DNA of 64,000 nt from Actinomycetota bacterium (GCA_015660815.1 JACSDF010000005.1:1-64000); one strand, 5' to 3'. Shown: positions 31,996-42,198, numbered from the stretch's first letter. A program made the numbers and translations. The notes: generated from the letters alone by a model not told the origin.

Positions 31996-33146
31996 TAGTA
32001 CACCGTACATGTTGTATCGATGTGTTGGGCCCAAGCAAGAATTCCACCTTCTACATGTGTGACATCCCTGAAGCCAGCGTTTTTAAGTATTGAGAGTGCA
32101 GTCGCAGAGCGTCCTCCCGAATGGCAATGCAAAATTATCTCTTTGTCCTTCGGTAGGCTTTTTAAGGCGCTGCCATCTATGAAATTCCCTAGAGGTATCA
32201 AAACGGATCCAGGGATTCTACGAATTTCAAACTCACTAGCTTCACGTACATCAATAAGTAAAAAATCATCACCTCTATCCATCTTTATTTTCAACTTCTC
32301 AACACTTAAGTGTGTAGCTCCAGCCGGTGAACAAAACTCTTCGTAATTTTTTAACAGCCCTTTCTGTGTCGGATTCTCCCCACATACAACACACTCTGGA
32401 TCTTTCTTGATCTCAATTTTTCGAAAACTCATAGCCAATGCATCATAAATAATTAGTGCGCCAATGAGTGGCTCACCGATTCCAATGATGAGCTTTATTG
32501 CCTCTGTCGCTTGGATTGAAGCTATCGAGGCACACAAAACTCCTAAAACCCCTGCTTCGGCACAATTAGGAACATCCTGCGCCGGAGTTGGGTGAAGGCA
32601 GCGATAGCAGGGTCCATGCTCCGACCAAAATACACTTGCCTGCCCGTCAAAGCGAAGGACGGATCCCCACACATATGGCTTGCCTAAAAGTACACAAGCA
32701 TCGTTAATTAAATAGCGAGTCGCAAAATTGTCTGTGCCGTCAATGATTAAGTCATAATCTTTAAAAATCTCCATCACATTTGTATTATCTAAGCGAACAT
32801 CATGTGTAATCACATTGATGTACGGGTTTATTTCTGCAATCTTTCTCTTGGCACTCTTTGCTTTGCTCGTTCCAATATCACTCTGCCCGTGAATTATCTG
32901 TCGTTGTAGGTTTGACTCTTCGACTACATCGAAATCAACTATTCCGAGGGTTCCAATACCGGCTGCTGCTAAATACATCAAAACTGGGGAGCCTAAACCT
33001 CCTGCACCGACACACAGTACTTTCGCCGCCTTCACTCTTTGTTGGCCAATTATTGATATCTCTGGAACGAGAATATGGCGACTGTATCTTTGATCCTCTA
33101 CGACGCTGAGTGCTGCGCCTTCATCAACTAGGGGTGAAAGTTTCAT
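31995..33146 (-). CDS. moeZ: MoeZ-type ThiF adenylyltransferase/rhodanese fusion
   Basis: RYSRHILVPEISIIGQQRVKAAKVLCVGAGGLGSP plus C-terminal rhodanese HCHSGGRSATA. Confidence 0.92.
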   Translation of the reverse strand: MKLSPLVDEGAALSVVEDQRYSRHILVPEISIIGQQRVKAAKVLCVGAGGLGSPVLMYLAAAGIGTLGIVDFDVVEESNLQRQIIHGQSDIGTSKAKSAKRKIAEINPYINVITHDVRLDNTNVMEIFKDYDLIIDGTDNFATRYLINDACVLLGKPYVWGSVLRFDGQASVFWSEHGPCYRCLHPTPAQDVPNCAEAGVLGVLCASIASIQATEAIKLIIGIGEPLIGALIIYDALAMSFRKIEIKKDPECVVCGENPTQKGLLKNYEEFCSPAGATHLSVEKLKIKMDRGDDFLLIDVREASEFEIRRIPGSVLIPLGNFIDGSALKSLPKDKEIILHCHSGGRSATALSILKNAGFRDVTHVEGGILAWAQHIDTTCTVY

Positions 33147-33241
33147 AGAACTCCAATCCTGCCTTAACTGCTCTATGGTCGCTACTAATTTTGAAGGTAA
33201 GTATTAGCATAAATCATCTAACTCCCTCTACGATTACGCCA

Positions 33242-33853
33242 ATGACCACGGCAGATATATCCAATAAAGCCCGTTTACCTCGAGACGAGCGGCGTGCAAT
33301 TCTGCTTAGAGCAGCCCTCGAAGTATTTACAGTCGCTGGATACCACTCGGCGGCAATGGATGAGATCGCCGAAAGGGCAAATGTAAGTAAGCCGGTCTTG
33401 TATCAACATTTTCCATCAAAACTCGATCTCTATCTTGCGGTTTTAGATTTACACATTGATTCACTTGTTTTCGAAATTCAAAAGGCGATTGCATCTACAC
33501 CTGACAATGCCAACCGAGTGCATGCAACAGTTGATGCTTATTTTGCATTTATTGAGAGGGAGGGCGAAGCCTTTAGATTGCTCTTTGAAAGTGACATGAG
33601 TGTCGAGCCATCCGTGCGTGAGCGCCTCAATCGAATGACATATGACTGTGCTGCTGCAGCAAGTGCAGTAATCTCAATTGACACAGGTCTTCCGAAGGAG
33701 GCTTCTATGTTGCTTGGAGTGGGAATGATTGGATATGCCCAAGTCACTGCGCGCCATTGGTTGGATCGAGATAGCACTCTGACGAGAGAACAAGCAGTTG
33801 AGCTGGTTAACAACCTGATGTGGAGAGGAATTTCTGGTTTTCCACGCAATTAA
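33242..33853 (+). CDS. TetR family regulator
   Basis: AGYHSAAMDEIAERANVSKPVLYQHFPSKLDLYLAV. Confidence 0.92.
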   Translation: MTTADISNKARLPRDERRAILLRAALEVFTVAGYHSAAMDEIAERANVSKPVLYQHFPSKLDLYLAVLDLHIDSLVFEIQKAIASTPDNANRVHATVDAYFAFIEREGEAFRLLFESDMSVEPSVRERLNRMTYDCAAAASAVISIDTGLPKEASMLLGVGMIGYAQVTARHWLDRDSTLTREQAVELVNNLMWRGISGFPRN

Positions 33854-33873
33854 AGGCCGATAGCATTGACCCT

Positions 33874-34131
33874 ATGAACGTTAAGAAAAATGAAGTTGCT
33901 GTCAAATCAGAGGTCCGCATCGCTGTTACTCGCGTTGCCAGTGACTTAGTTTTCGAGAGTGCAATGACCCCAGCTGAAATAAAGAGTGCAGTGACGCAAG
34001 CTCTCACTTCTGGAGCCCCACTGACACTGAGTGACACTAAAGGTCACGAAATTATCGTTCCGGCCGACAAGATTGGTTTCGTCGAAGTAGGCGACCCATC
34101 ACCGCGTCGTGTCGGCTTCGGCGCTGCCTAA
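33874..34131 (+). CDS. DUF3107 protein
   Basis: EVRIAVTRVASDLVFESAMTPAEIKSAV...IIVPADKIGFVEVG...RRVGFG. Confidence 0.9.
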   Translation: MNVKKNEVAVKSEVRIAVTRVASDLVFESAMTPAEIKSAVTQALTSGAPLTLSDTKGHEIIVPADKIGFVEVGDPSPRRVGFGAA

Positions 34132-34132
34132 C

Positions 34133-35485
34133 GTGTCATTGACTTTCGCCCAGCTTCCACTTCGACCACAAACTATCGAGGCGTTGCACGCCCATGGCTT
34201 TATCGCACCTTTTGCAATTCAAGAGATGGTATTGCCTATTGCTCTTGGAGATGGTGACGTCATTGGTCAAGCTAAAACCGGTACAGGGAAAACTCTGGCA
34301 TTTGGAATTCCCATTATCGAAAGAGTCATTGCGCCAGACGATATTGAGTGGGCAGATTTCGCACATAAGGGAATGCCACAGGTTTTAATTGTTGTTCCAA
34401 CTCGCGAACTGTGTACCCAAGTCACTAAAGATATTGAAGAGTTAGCAAGCAACCGTGGAATTCGAACTCTCGCAGTGTATGGGGGCCGTGCCTTTGAACC
34501 ACAAATCGAGGCGCTTAACACTGGAGTTGAAATTGTGGTTGGAACCCCAGGCCGTTTGTTAGATTTATCGCGCCAAGGTCAATTGAAATTAAAAGAAGTC
34601 TCACGACTTGTCCTTGATGAAGCCGATGAAATGCTCGATCTAGGCTTTCTCCCAGATGTAGAGAAGATTTTAGCAAATACACCTAAGCGCACACAGACTA
34701 TGCTTTTTTCGGCCACAATGCCCGGAGATATCATCGCTCTTGCGCGACGTTTCATGAACCAACCTATTCATATTCGTACGCAAGACAGTGAAGATGAGGG
34801 CGCGGTCGTCAGCCGAATTGAACAACATGTGTTGCGTGCACATGCAATGGATAAAATTGAAATGCTTTCCCGTATTTTGCAGGCCGATGGGAGAGGACCA
34901 ACCATTGTCTTTTGCCGGACAAAACGTACCTGCCAAAAAACCGCAGATGATCTCATCGAGCGTGGCTTCAGGGCTGCGACAATTCATGGTGATTTAGGTC
35001 AGAGTGCGCGAGAAAAAGCACTTGGTGATTTTAAAGCAGGAAAGTCGGATGTTCTCGTCGCGACGGATGTTGCAGCTCGTGGCATTGATATTGAGGGAAT
35101 CACACATGTGATTAACTACCAATGTCCAGAGGATGAAAAAACATATGTCCACCGTATCGGCCGAACTGCTCGCGCAGGTGCCGATGGAATCGCAGTAACT
35201 TTTGTCGATTGGGACGAACTAGCTCGTTGGAAAATGATTAACCAAGTTCTTGAACTCGGTTTAGCCGAGCCTGAAGAGACCTACTCATCATCACCACACT
35301 TATTTGAAGTTCTTAATATTCCAACGGGATCGACAGGTCGAATGATTAAAGCCAAGCCAGTCGTCAGAGTTGAAAGTAAAGCAGCATCTGCCCCACGTGG
35401 AGATTCTGGCAGACGCAAAGTTGCAGCTCCACAAGAAAAAGTTGAACGTACTCGAACTAGGACTAAGAAGTTTAAAGAAAGCTAA
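34133..35485 (+). CDS. DEAD/DEAH-box RNA helicase
   Basis: Q motif, AKTGTGKT, VLDEADEMLDLGF, HRIGRTARAG; GTG 34133 preferred over ATG 34109. Confidence 0.95.
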   Translation: MSLTFAQLPLRPQTIEALHAHGFIAPFAIQEMVLPIALGDGDVIGQAKTGTGKTLAFGIPIIERVIAPDDIEWADFAHKGMPQVLIVVPTRELCTQVTKDIEELASNRGIRTLAVYGGRAFEPQIEALNTGVEIVVGTPGRLLDLSRQGQLKLKEVSRLVLDEADEMLDLGFLPDVEKILANTPKRTQTMLFSATMPGDIIALARRFMNQPIHIRTQDSEDEGAVVSRIEQHVLRAHAMDKIEMLSRILQADGRGPTIVFCRTKRTCQKTADDLIERGFRAATIHGDLGQSAREKALGDFKAGKSDVLVATDVAARGIDIEGITHVINYQCPEDEKTYVHRIGRTARAGADGIAVTFVDWDELARWKMINQVLELGLAEPEETYSSSPHLFEVLNIPTGSTGRMIKAKPVVRVESKAASAPRGDSGRRKVAAPQEKVERTRTRTKKFKES

Positions 35486-36102
35486 ACCTCAACAAATACT
35501 CGAATCGCGTCAACGAGCATTTGAACCGCGATTGCCGCCAGAAGTAGACCTGCAATCCGTGCCACCAAAGTGACTCCAGCCTCTTTAATCACCTTCAAAA
35601 TCGTAGTTGAAGCCATTAAAGCCGCTGCGATAGCGATGTGAACTCCAACTACCGCGGCAATTAATCCAAAAACCTTTGGAGTTGTATCGGCGTTTTGCAC
35701 AAAGATCATCGTGGCAACAATTGCACCTGGGCCGGCAAGAAGGGGTGTACCAAGTGGAACGAGTGCAATATTTGCATCGGAACTCTGACTCTTTCCTCCA
35801 CCAGTTCCTCCAGTCAAGAGATCAAGAGAAATAAGCAATAACAAGAGCGCCCCGGCTGCTTGAAGGGATGCCATTGAAATATTTAAATAGCTCAGAATAA
35901 ATCTTCCAAATAATGCAAAAAGGGTAATCACAGAGAATGAAACAGCTGCCGCCTTCATCGCAAGCATGCGGCGCTCTTTAGGATTTTTCTTGGAAACTAG
36001 AGCTAAGAAAATTGGTGTTGCACCTGGTGGATCCATAATTACAAAGAGAGTGACAAAGGACTGAATTGCAAATGTAATCGCACTTACTTGCACTACGTTC
36101 AT
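35482..36102 (-). CDS. MarC family membrane protein
   Basis: FVIMDPPGATPIFLAL and GPGAIVATMI. Confidence 0.9.
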   Translation of the reverse strand: MNVVQVSAITFAIQSFVTLFVIMDPPGATPIFLALVSKKNPKERRMLAMKAAAVSFSVITLFALFGRFILSYLNISMASLQAAGALLLLLISLDLLTGGTGGGKSQSSDANIALVPLGTPLLAGPGAIVATMIFVQNADTTPKVFGLIAAVVGVHIAIAAALMASTTILKVIKEAGVTLVARIAGLLLAAIAVQMLVDAIRVFVEV

Positions 36103-36944
36103 GCTCTTACCACCCTTCGTCGATCTGCCAGTGACTCTAATTTTTCCCATTGCTCAGGTGATGTTTGATACTCCCCTAATGAATTTAGTTTACCGTTGCC
36201 GTGATAATCGCTGGCACCAGTTACGACTAACCCTAGTTCTTTGGCTATAACTCGTAACATCGCACGCTCATCTGGATTTTGATCGCGGTGGTCGACTTCA
36301 ATGCCCTGCATTCCAGCGGTCGCCAACTCCTGAAAGTTCGATGCATCTAAAATTTGACCTCTGAGGGAGGCAAAAGGGTGGGCTATGACCGCAACACCTC
36401 CTGCACTACGAATCATGCGAACCGCCTCAACCGGTGTTGGAGCAGCATGCGAGACATAGAAAATTGAATCATTATTGAGCATCCCTTGAAATGCTTCATC
36501 TCGGGATTTAATAACTCCCTTGTTTACAAGTGCATCGGCTAAGTGTGGTCGCCCAAGGGTTGCTCCCATTGGTCGAGCCGCTTCCACGTCGGCCATTGAA
36601 ATATCAATTCCAGCGGCTTGCATCTTTTCAATCATTTTACGCATGCGAGGTAAGCGACCATCTCGGGTTTCTTCAAGCATTACTTGCATCTCATGGTGCT
36701 CACCATCAAAGAGAAGACCCAACATATGAACACTAATTCCATCCTCAGTAAGACATGAGATCTCACTTCCAAGAGCAAGTGAAATCTCTCCACGTACCGT
36801 CTCAGTAGCCTCTATCCAACCGGCGGTCGTATCATGATCGGTGATTCCTAAAACCTTAATTCCAATGGAAATCGCTTTATTAACTAGTTCACGTGGAGAA
36901 TCTGTCCCATCGCTATTGTTTGTGTGGGTATGTAAATCAATCAT
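36099..36944 (-). CDS. PHP-domain phosphoesterase
   Basis: MIDLHTHTNNSDGTDSP ... GITDHDTTAGW ... GASDYHGNGK. Confidence 0.93.
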   Translation of the reverse strand: MIDLHTHTNNSDGTDSPRELVNKAISIGIKVLGITDHDTTAGWIEATETVRGEISLALGSEISCLTEDGISVHMLGLLFDGEHHEMQVMLEETRDGRLPRMRKMIEKMQAAGIDISMADVEAARPMGATLGRPHLADALVNKGVIKSRDEAFQGMLNNDSIFYVSHAAPTPVEAVRMIRSAGGVAVIAHPFASLRGQILDASNFQELATAGMQGIEVDHRDQNPDERAMLRVIAKELGLVVTGASDYHGNGKLNSLGEYQTSPEQWEKLESLADRRRVVRA

Positions 36945-37864
36945 GGTGTTACCTCCACTTGTGCACTTCTAGTACGGGAAACAACTAAAACACAGCCAAT
37001 TAGGATTAATGCGATTCCGGGCAAAATCCCTAAGGGTGGGCGTTGTGCTATCCACCACATGGCAAGAATTGAGCTAACTGGAACTTCAAAAAAAATTATG
37101 AGTGAAACTATTGCAGGCGATACACGTTTAAGTGCGGAATTAAACATTGTGTGTCCAAGAATTTGCGCACCTAAGATCAATCCAATAACAATCCACCATT
37201 CACGGGCTGTGAAATCAAAGAGCTCAACTCCCGAAAAGATTGCCATAGGTAGTGCGCTCATTGCACAGACAAAGTAGCAAATTGTCGTATACGTCGCGGT
37301 TTCAAGGGTTCTTTGCGCTCTTGAACCAGCAATCATGTATAAAGCGGCAAGGGCCGCTGAAATCAATGCTGACACATCGCCAAGAAATGATTTAAAAGAA
37401 ATATTCAAATCCACTCCTGAAATCAGAAGGACACCAGAAAAACTCACGATCATTCCCAGCCAAGCTTTAGATGGAATGTGACCGCCCCCCATTTTTACAA
37501 ACAGCGCTGCGAAGATTGGCTGTAGTGCAACGAGTGCGGTACCGGCGGCAACGGTTGTCCAGCGCATTGCTAGAAAGAATGCAACGAAGTGAAAGGCTAA
37601 AACAATTCCAGCAATGATTGACCACTTAACACCTTCACGATTAGCTCGGTGACGAATGGCGAAGGGGAGAGTCAATAGCGCTCCACCCAAATTTCTCCAA
37701 AAAATTAAGCTCACGATAGGCATAGCGCTCATAGCAATGAGCGGTCCAGATGTTCCAATTCCAATAATCCCAATACCTAAACGAATCAAATCAGGTTTAG
37801 CCGGAACTGCGGTATGGCTATCGCGGATGTGTTCGCTGTTTTGCAATTGTTCGCCCTTAGCCAT
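36941..37864 (-). CDS. EamA/DMT family transporter
   Basis: Ten-TM EamA-like repeats. Confidence 0.9.
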   Translation of the reverse strand: MAKGEQLQNSEHIRDSHTAVPAKPDLIRLGIGIIGIGTSGPLIAMSAMPIVSLIFWRNLGGALLTLPFAIRHRANREGVKWSIIAGIVLAFHFVAFFLAMRWTTVAAGTALVALQPIFAALFVKMGGGHIPSKAWLGMIVSFSGVLLISGVDLNISFKSFLGDVSALISAALAALYMIAGSRAQRTLETATYTTICYFVCAMSALPMAIFSGVELFDFTAREWWIVIGLILGAQILGHTMFNSALKRVSPAIVSLIIFFEVPVSSILAMWWIAQRPPLGILPGIALILIGCVLVVSRTRSAQVEVTP

Positions 37865-37870
37865 GAGAGA

Positions 37871-37880
37871 AAGGTACCCT
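37871..37880. promoter_or_regulatory. overlapping divergent -10 hexamers (AAGGTACCCT)
   Basis: TACCTT on - (37871-37876) 6 nt from EamA ATG; TACCCT on + (37875-37880) 6 nt from MgtE-like ATG. Confidence 0.55.
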
Positions 37881-37886
37881 TAAGCC

Positions 37887-39158
37887 ATGAGCAGCAATCT
37901 CTTAAAACGAGTATTTCTTGCCCGTCTTACAGGCACCGCGGTTTTTGATCCCAACGGTGATCCAGTCGGAAAGGTCAGGGATGCAGTTGCGACGCTTCGG
38001 ACCAATAATCTTCCTCCGCGAATCTTAGGTCTTGTTGTTGAAGTTCCATTACGACGTCGTGTGTTTGTACCTATTACTCGAATCACTTCAATTGAAAGTG
38101 GAGCCGTAGTTATAACAGGGTTACTCAATATGCGTCGATATGAAACCCGTCCCGGAGAAGTTTTAGTTCTTGGAGACATGCTTGACCGTTCAATCACACT
38201 CATCGCATCGAGTGAAGCGGTCCTTGTGGAAGATATGGGTATGGAGCAAAACCAGACCGGTGATTGGTTAATCACGCGAGTCCATATCATGCGTCCAGGA
38301 CGTGGACTTCGCCGCAAAGGTGCTACTTCGACGGTTGCTTGGGATGAAGTCATCGGCTTTGCTCATCCGGAACAAAACCAAGGAGCGGTTAATTTACTTT
38401 TAACTTTGGCAAATCTACGTGCTGCCGATTTGGCCACTGTATTGCAAGACTTACCTGCCAAGCGTCGTGTAGAAGTTGCAGGAGCGCTGGCAGATGATCG
38501 TTTAGCCGATGTATTAGAAGAAATGAATGAAGATGATCGTGTTTCACTCTTAGCCGAACTTGAAGGTGAGCGTGCGGCAGATGTTCTTGGGGAAATGGAT
38601 CCAGATGATGCCGCAGATTTGCTCCGCGAAATCGGTCAAGAACGTGCCGAAGCTCTGCTAAAGCTAATGGAACCAGATGATGCAGAAGATGTTCTACGGC
38701 TAATGAACTATGAAGATTATTCTGCGGGCGGAATGATGACTACTGAACCGATTGTCATGAGTGCCGATTACTCAGTCGCCGATGCCCTCGCCTCCATTCG
38801 GCACCAAGAGATTTCACCTGCTTTGGCTTCACAGATTTTTATTGCCCGCCAACCATTGGAAACGCCAACGGGTCGTTTCATAGGTACGGTTCATTACCAA
38901 CGCTTACTCAGAGAGCCACCTTCGACGTTGCTTGGATCCATTGTGGATACCGACTCTCGTGGTGTGAGGCCAGAGGCATCTCTGCATGAGGTTTCCTCAC
39001 ACCTGGCTAGTTATAACATGCTCTCTTTGCCGGTTGTAGATGCCAATGATCGACTACTTGGCGCAATTACAGTCGATGATGTGCTCGATCATTTACTTCC
39101 TGAAAACTGGCGAAATGATCATCGGGAAAAATCTCCAGTTTCTTATAAGGAGGGGTAA
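37887..39158 (+). CDS. MgtE N-domain/CBS/PRC-barrel protein without channel domain
   Basis: Repeated LADVLEEMNEDDRVSLL...LGEMDPDDAADLLRE...LMEPDDAEDVLRLM, CBS pair, no TM segments. Confidence 0.88.
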   Translation: MSSNLLKRVFLARLTGTAVFDPNGDPVGKVRDAVATLRTNNLPPRILGLVVEVPLRRRVFVPITRITSIESGAVVITGLLNMRRYETRPGEVLVLGDMLDRSITLIASSEAVLVEDMGMEQNQTGDWLITRVHIMRPGRGLRRKGATSTVAWDEVIGFAHPEQNQGAVNLLLTLANLRAADLATVLQDLPAKRRVEVAGALADDRLADVLEEMNEDDRVSLLAELEGERAADVLGEMDPDDAADLLREIGQERAEALLKLMEPDDAEDVLRLMNYEDYSAGGMMTTEPIVMSADYSVADALASIRHQEISPALASQIFIARQPLETPTGRFIGTVHYQRLLREPPSTLLGSIVDTDSRGVRPEASLHEVSSHLASYNMLSLPVVDANDRLLGAITVDDVLDHLLPENWRNDHREKSPVSYKEG

Positions 39159-39160
39159 AG

Positions 39161-39658
39161 ATGGCACGAAACTTTGGCCTAGATACTCCGCGTGAATCTC
39201 GACGTTCGCTGCGACCTAATTTTGATCCAGAGACTTTTGGGCGCCTTTCTGAGCGCTTTGCCCGATTCTTAGGCACAGCCCGATTCTTGGTCTACATGAC
39301 AGTCTTTGTTTTTAGTTGGGTTGCTTGGAACTTCACTGCTCCTAGAGATTTACGCTTTGACGAGTATCCATTTATTTTCTTAACTTTAATTCTCTCGTTG
39401 CAAGCATCTTATGCCGCACCACTGATCCTGCTTGCACAAAATAGACAGGCTGATCGCGACAGAATTCAGCTCAATGAAGATCGAGCTCGAAACGATCGGA
39501 GTATTGCTGATGCCGAATATCTCACCCGTGAAATTGCTGCACTGAGAATTTCACTCGGTGAAGTTGCAACACGCGATTTCGTGAGAGGCGAATTATCTGA
39601 TCTAAGTAAAGAATTGATTACGGAGCTACGTAGCGATTCCCAATCGAACTCCGAGTAA
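39161..39658 (+). CDS. DUF1003 membrane protein
   Basis: RFLVYMTVFVFSWVAWN...DEYPFIFLTLILSLQASYAAPLILLAQNRQADRDR. Confidence 0.93.
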   Translation: MARNFGLDTPRESRRSLRPNFDPETFGRLSERFARFLGTARFLVYMTVFVFSWVAWNFTAPRDLRFDEYPFIFLTLILSLQASYAAPLILLAQNRQADRDRIQLNEDRARNDRSIADAEYLTREIAALRISLGEVATRDFVRGELSDLSKELITELRSDSQSNSE

Positions 39659-40747
39659 AGATTTACTTCGCTTGATCAATTTTTCAGCTATTTCATACAG
39701 TACTAATGCACTAGCAGAGTTCGGATCAGAGATAACTACTGGCACGCCTGCATCACCGCCCAAGCGAAGATCAACACTAAATGGAATTTTTCCGAGAAGC
39801 GCGACCTCACTGCCTACTAATTGAGATAAACGCTTTGCGGTTTCTTCTCCCCCGCCAGATCCGAAGAGTGAAATCAATGCGCCAGTGGCTGGATCAATGT
39901 ACTCCGACATGTTTTCCACCACTCCAACTATGTGTTGATGAATCTGATGCGCAATTCTTCCAGCACGTTCAGCAACTTCGGCGGCGGCAACTTGAGGAGT
40001 GGTTACTACTAAAATCTCTGAGGTTGGGATTAACTGGCCTAGCGAGATCGCTAAATCACCTGTTCCAGGTGGAAGATCGATGAGCAAAAGATCTAAATCG
40101 CCCCAATAAGCATCCGAGAGAAGTTGTTCTAAAACTCTGTGCAAAAGCGGACCTCGATATGCAACGGCATCGCTACGTTCTGGTTTAAACATCTCCATGG
40201 AAACGCACTTCACCCCAAAAGATTCAAGTGGGATGAACATCTGGTCAATCGCAGTTGGGCGTTGACCCATCAACCCCATTAATCTGGGAATCGAGTGGCC
40301 ATATACATCGGCATCTAAGATTCCAACACGCAGACCTTTCATGGCTGCGGCGGCGGCAAGATTAACTGTTACTGAAGATTTTCCAACGCCGCCTTTTCCC
40401 GAAGCGATACCAATTACTCGTGTCAACGATTCTGGTTGCGCAAATGGAATAAATTTTTCGCGTCCATTACGCATAATTTTCTTTACGTTATCCCGTTGGG
40501 TCTGTGACATAACTCCGAAAGTTAAATGTACGCTTTTAACTCCATCAATATTGGAGACTGCCGATGTTATATCTGTGCGCAGTCTGTCTTGCATCGGACA
40601 ACCCGAGATGGTCAATAAAATCGAAACTGATACATTCCCATCCGACTCATTAACGTCCTCGACCATTCCAAGATCTGTAATAGATCGATGGAGCTCTGGA
40701 TCTTGTACGGCCGTTAAAGCCTCTGCAATGCGCTCTAAAAGATTCAT
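39626..40747 (-). CDS. mrp: Mrp/NBP35 Fe-S carrier ATPase
   Basis: N-terminal DUF59-like domain; GIASGKGGVGKSSVTVNLA. Confidence 0.95.
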   Translation of the reverse strand: MNLLERIAEALTAVQDPELHRSITDLGMVEDVNESDGNVSVSILLTISGCPMQDRLRTDITSAVSNIDGVKSVHLTFGVMSQTQRDNVKKIMRNGREKFIPFAQPESLTRVIGIASGKGGVGKSSVTVNLAAAAAMKGLRVGILDADVYGHSIPRLMGLMGQRPTAIDQMFIPLESFGVKCVSMEMFKPERSDAVAYRGPLLHRVLEQLLSDAYWGDLDLLLIDLPPGTGDLAISLGQLIPTSEILVVTTPQVAAAEVAERAGRIAHQIHQHIVGVVENMSEYIDPATGALISLFGSGGGEETAKRLSQLVGSEVALLGKIPFSVDLRLGGDAGVPVVISDPNSASALVLYEIAEKLIKRSKSLLGVRLGIAT

Positions 40748-41049
40748 ATAAGATCTGGATCGATTCGAGCCTCAGGACGTTTAGTCTTAGTCACTGGTTT
40801 CTCATCCATTAAATCGGCCAGCTGTTTTTTAACAAAAGTCTTTGGGTGCAAGTCTTTCGGTTGCAAATTTTCAAAACCAGGTCCTAAATTCTCTTTAAGT
40901 TCTGCTGTTGCTATCTGCGAAAGATTACGAAGTTTTTTCAACATCTTCGCCGCTTCGGCTGCAACTTTTGGCAGCCGTTCCGGGCCAACTAATATCATCG
41001 CCAAAATTGCAAGGCCCATGAGTTCTCCAGCACCGATATCAAAGAACAT
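40744..41049 (-). CDS. tatB: Sec-independent translocase TatB-like
   Basis: MFFDIGAGELMGLAILAMILVGPERLPKVAAEAAK. Confidence 0.9.
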   Translation of the reverse strand: MFFDIGAGELMGLAILAMILVGPERLPKVAAEAAKMLKKLRNLSQIATAELKENLGPGFENLQPKDLHPKTFVKKQLADLMDEKPVTKTKRPEARIDPDLI

Positions 41050-41076
41050 TCCTATAGCCTATCTAAGAATTAGCTT

Positions 41077-42198
41077 TTAGCCTGGGGCAGCTATTAAAGT
41101 TAAAGTGGCAGAAAACTCTTTTCCGCCACGAATATAGACGAGCGTTATCTCATCTCCAACCTTTTTTGCACGCACGGCAACGATTAACTCTGAGGCAGTA
41201 TTGATCTCTCGATTTTCAAATCCAATGACGAGGTCTCCAGGTTTTAATCCAGCTAATTCTGCCGGTCCTCCAGCCAACAAACCTGATTTTGATTTAGCGA
41301 TGAGGGCACCAAAACCAGTGAAATTCATATCAAGTGAAACGCCAAGTACCGGGTAAGTAGCTTTGCCAGTTTTTATCAGTTGGTCAGCAGTTGTTCGTGC
41401 CTGATTAATTGGTATCGCAAAACCTAAACCAATTGAGCCAGTCTGAGAAGTAGAACCCAAAGATGCGATCGCGGAGTTAACTCCAATAACGGCACCTGTT
41501 GAATCAACAAGTGGACCACCTGAGTTACCAGGGTTAATTGCAGCATCAGTTTGTAATGCATTTATAAATGAATTTTCTTCTGCCGATCCACCGGCGGTGA
41601 CTGGTCGATCTTTAGCGCTAATAATTCCGAGAGTAACTGTTCCTGATAAGCCAAGCGGTGAACCAATTGCGATTACCGCATCTCCTACTTCAACTTTGTC
41701 ACTATCGCCGAATTGCAGTGCAGGGAAGTTGGAACCTGAAATTTTCAAGACCGCTAAATCATAGGATGCATCTCGACCTACCACGCTTGCGTTATAAACA
41801 TCACCATTACTTAATCTGACTCGCAATGTTCCACCATCTTCGGCTGCGGAAGCAATAACGTGATTGTTGGTTAAAATATAACCAGAGCTATCAATGACAA
41901 ATCCCGAGCCAGTTCCGCCTCCACGACTCGATCGAGTCGTAATAGAAACAACTGACGGAAGCACTCGAGCTGCAATTCCAGCGACGGAATCAGGTGCGCG
42001 CTCGATGGTGCTAGTTGATGAAACAATGTTCGCACTTTGAAAAAAAGTTCCGCCCGAAGAATTGACTCCTAAGAAACCACCGAGACTTCCGGCAAGTAAA
42101 GCAATAAGAACGGTAAAACCTCGTGAACTCTTTTTAGGGGTTGGAACCTCCCACCAAGGAGATACGAATTCGCTCGTTTTTTTTCGGGGAAAGATCAT
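41077..42198 (-). CDS. HtrA/DegP-like serine protease with PDZ
   Basis: TNNHVIASA, DLAVLKI, NPGNSGGPLVDSTG, C-terminal PDZ. Confidence 0.93.
   Translation of the reverse strand: MIFPRKKTSEFVSPWWEVPTPKKSSRGFTVLIALLAGSLGGFLGVNSSGGTFFQSANIVSSTSTIERAPDSVAGIAARVLPSVVSITTRSSRGGGTGSGFVIDSSGYILTNNHVIASAAEDGGTLRVRLSNGDVYNASVVGRDASYDLAVLKISGSNFPALQFGDSDKVEVGDAVIAIGSPLGLSGTVTLGIISAKDRPVTAGGSAEENSFINALQTDAAINPGNSGGPLVDSTGAVIGVNSAIASLGSTSQTGSIGLGFAIPINQARTTADQLIKTGKATYPVLGVSLDMNFTGFGALIAKSKSGLLAGGPAELAGLKPGDLVIGFENREINTASELIVAVRAKKVGDEITLVYIRGGKEFSATLTLIAAPG

Noticed and set aside
33538-33849. Long antisense ORFs opposite known genes (e.g. 33538-33849 -, 59539-60036 -, 46292-46783 -, 10324-10815 +)
   Set aside because: Low-complexity Ser/Arg-rich translations opposite well-supported CDSs; no start signals or recognisable domains.
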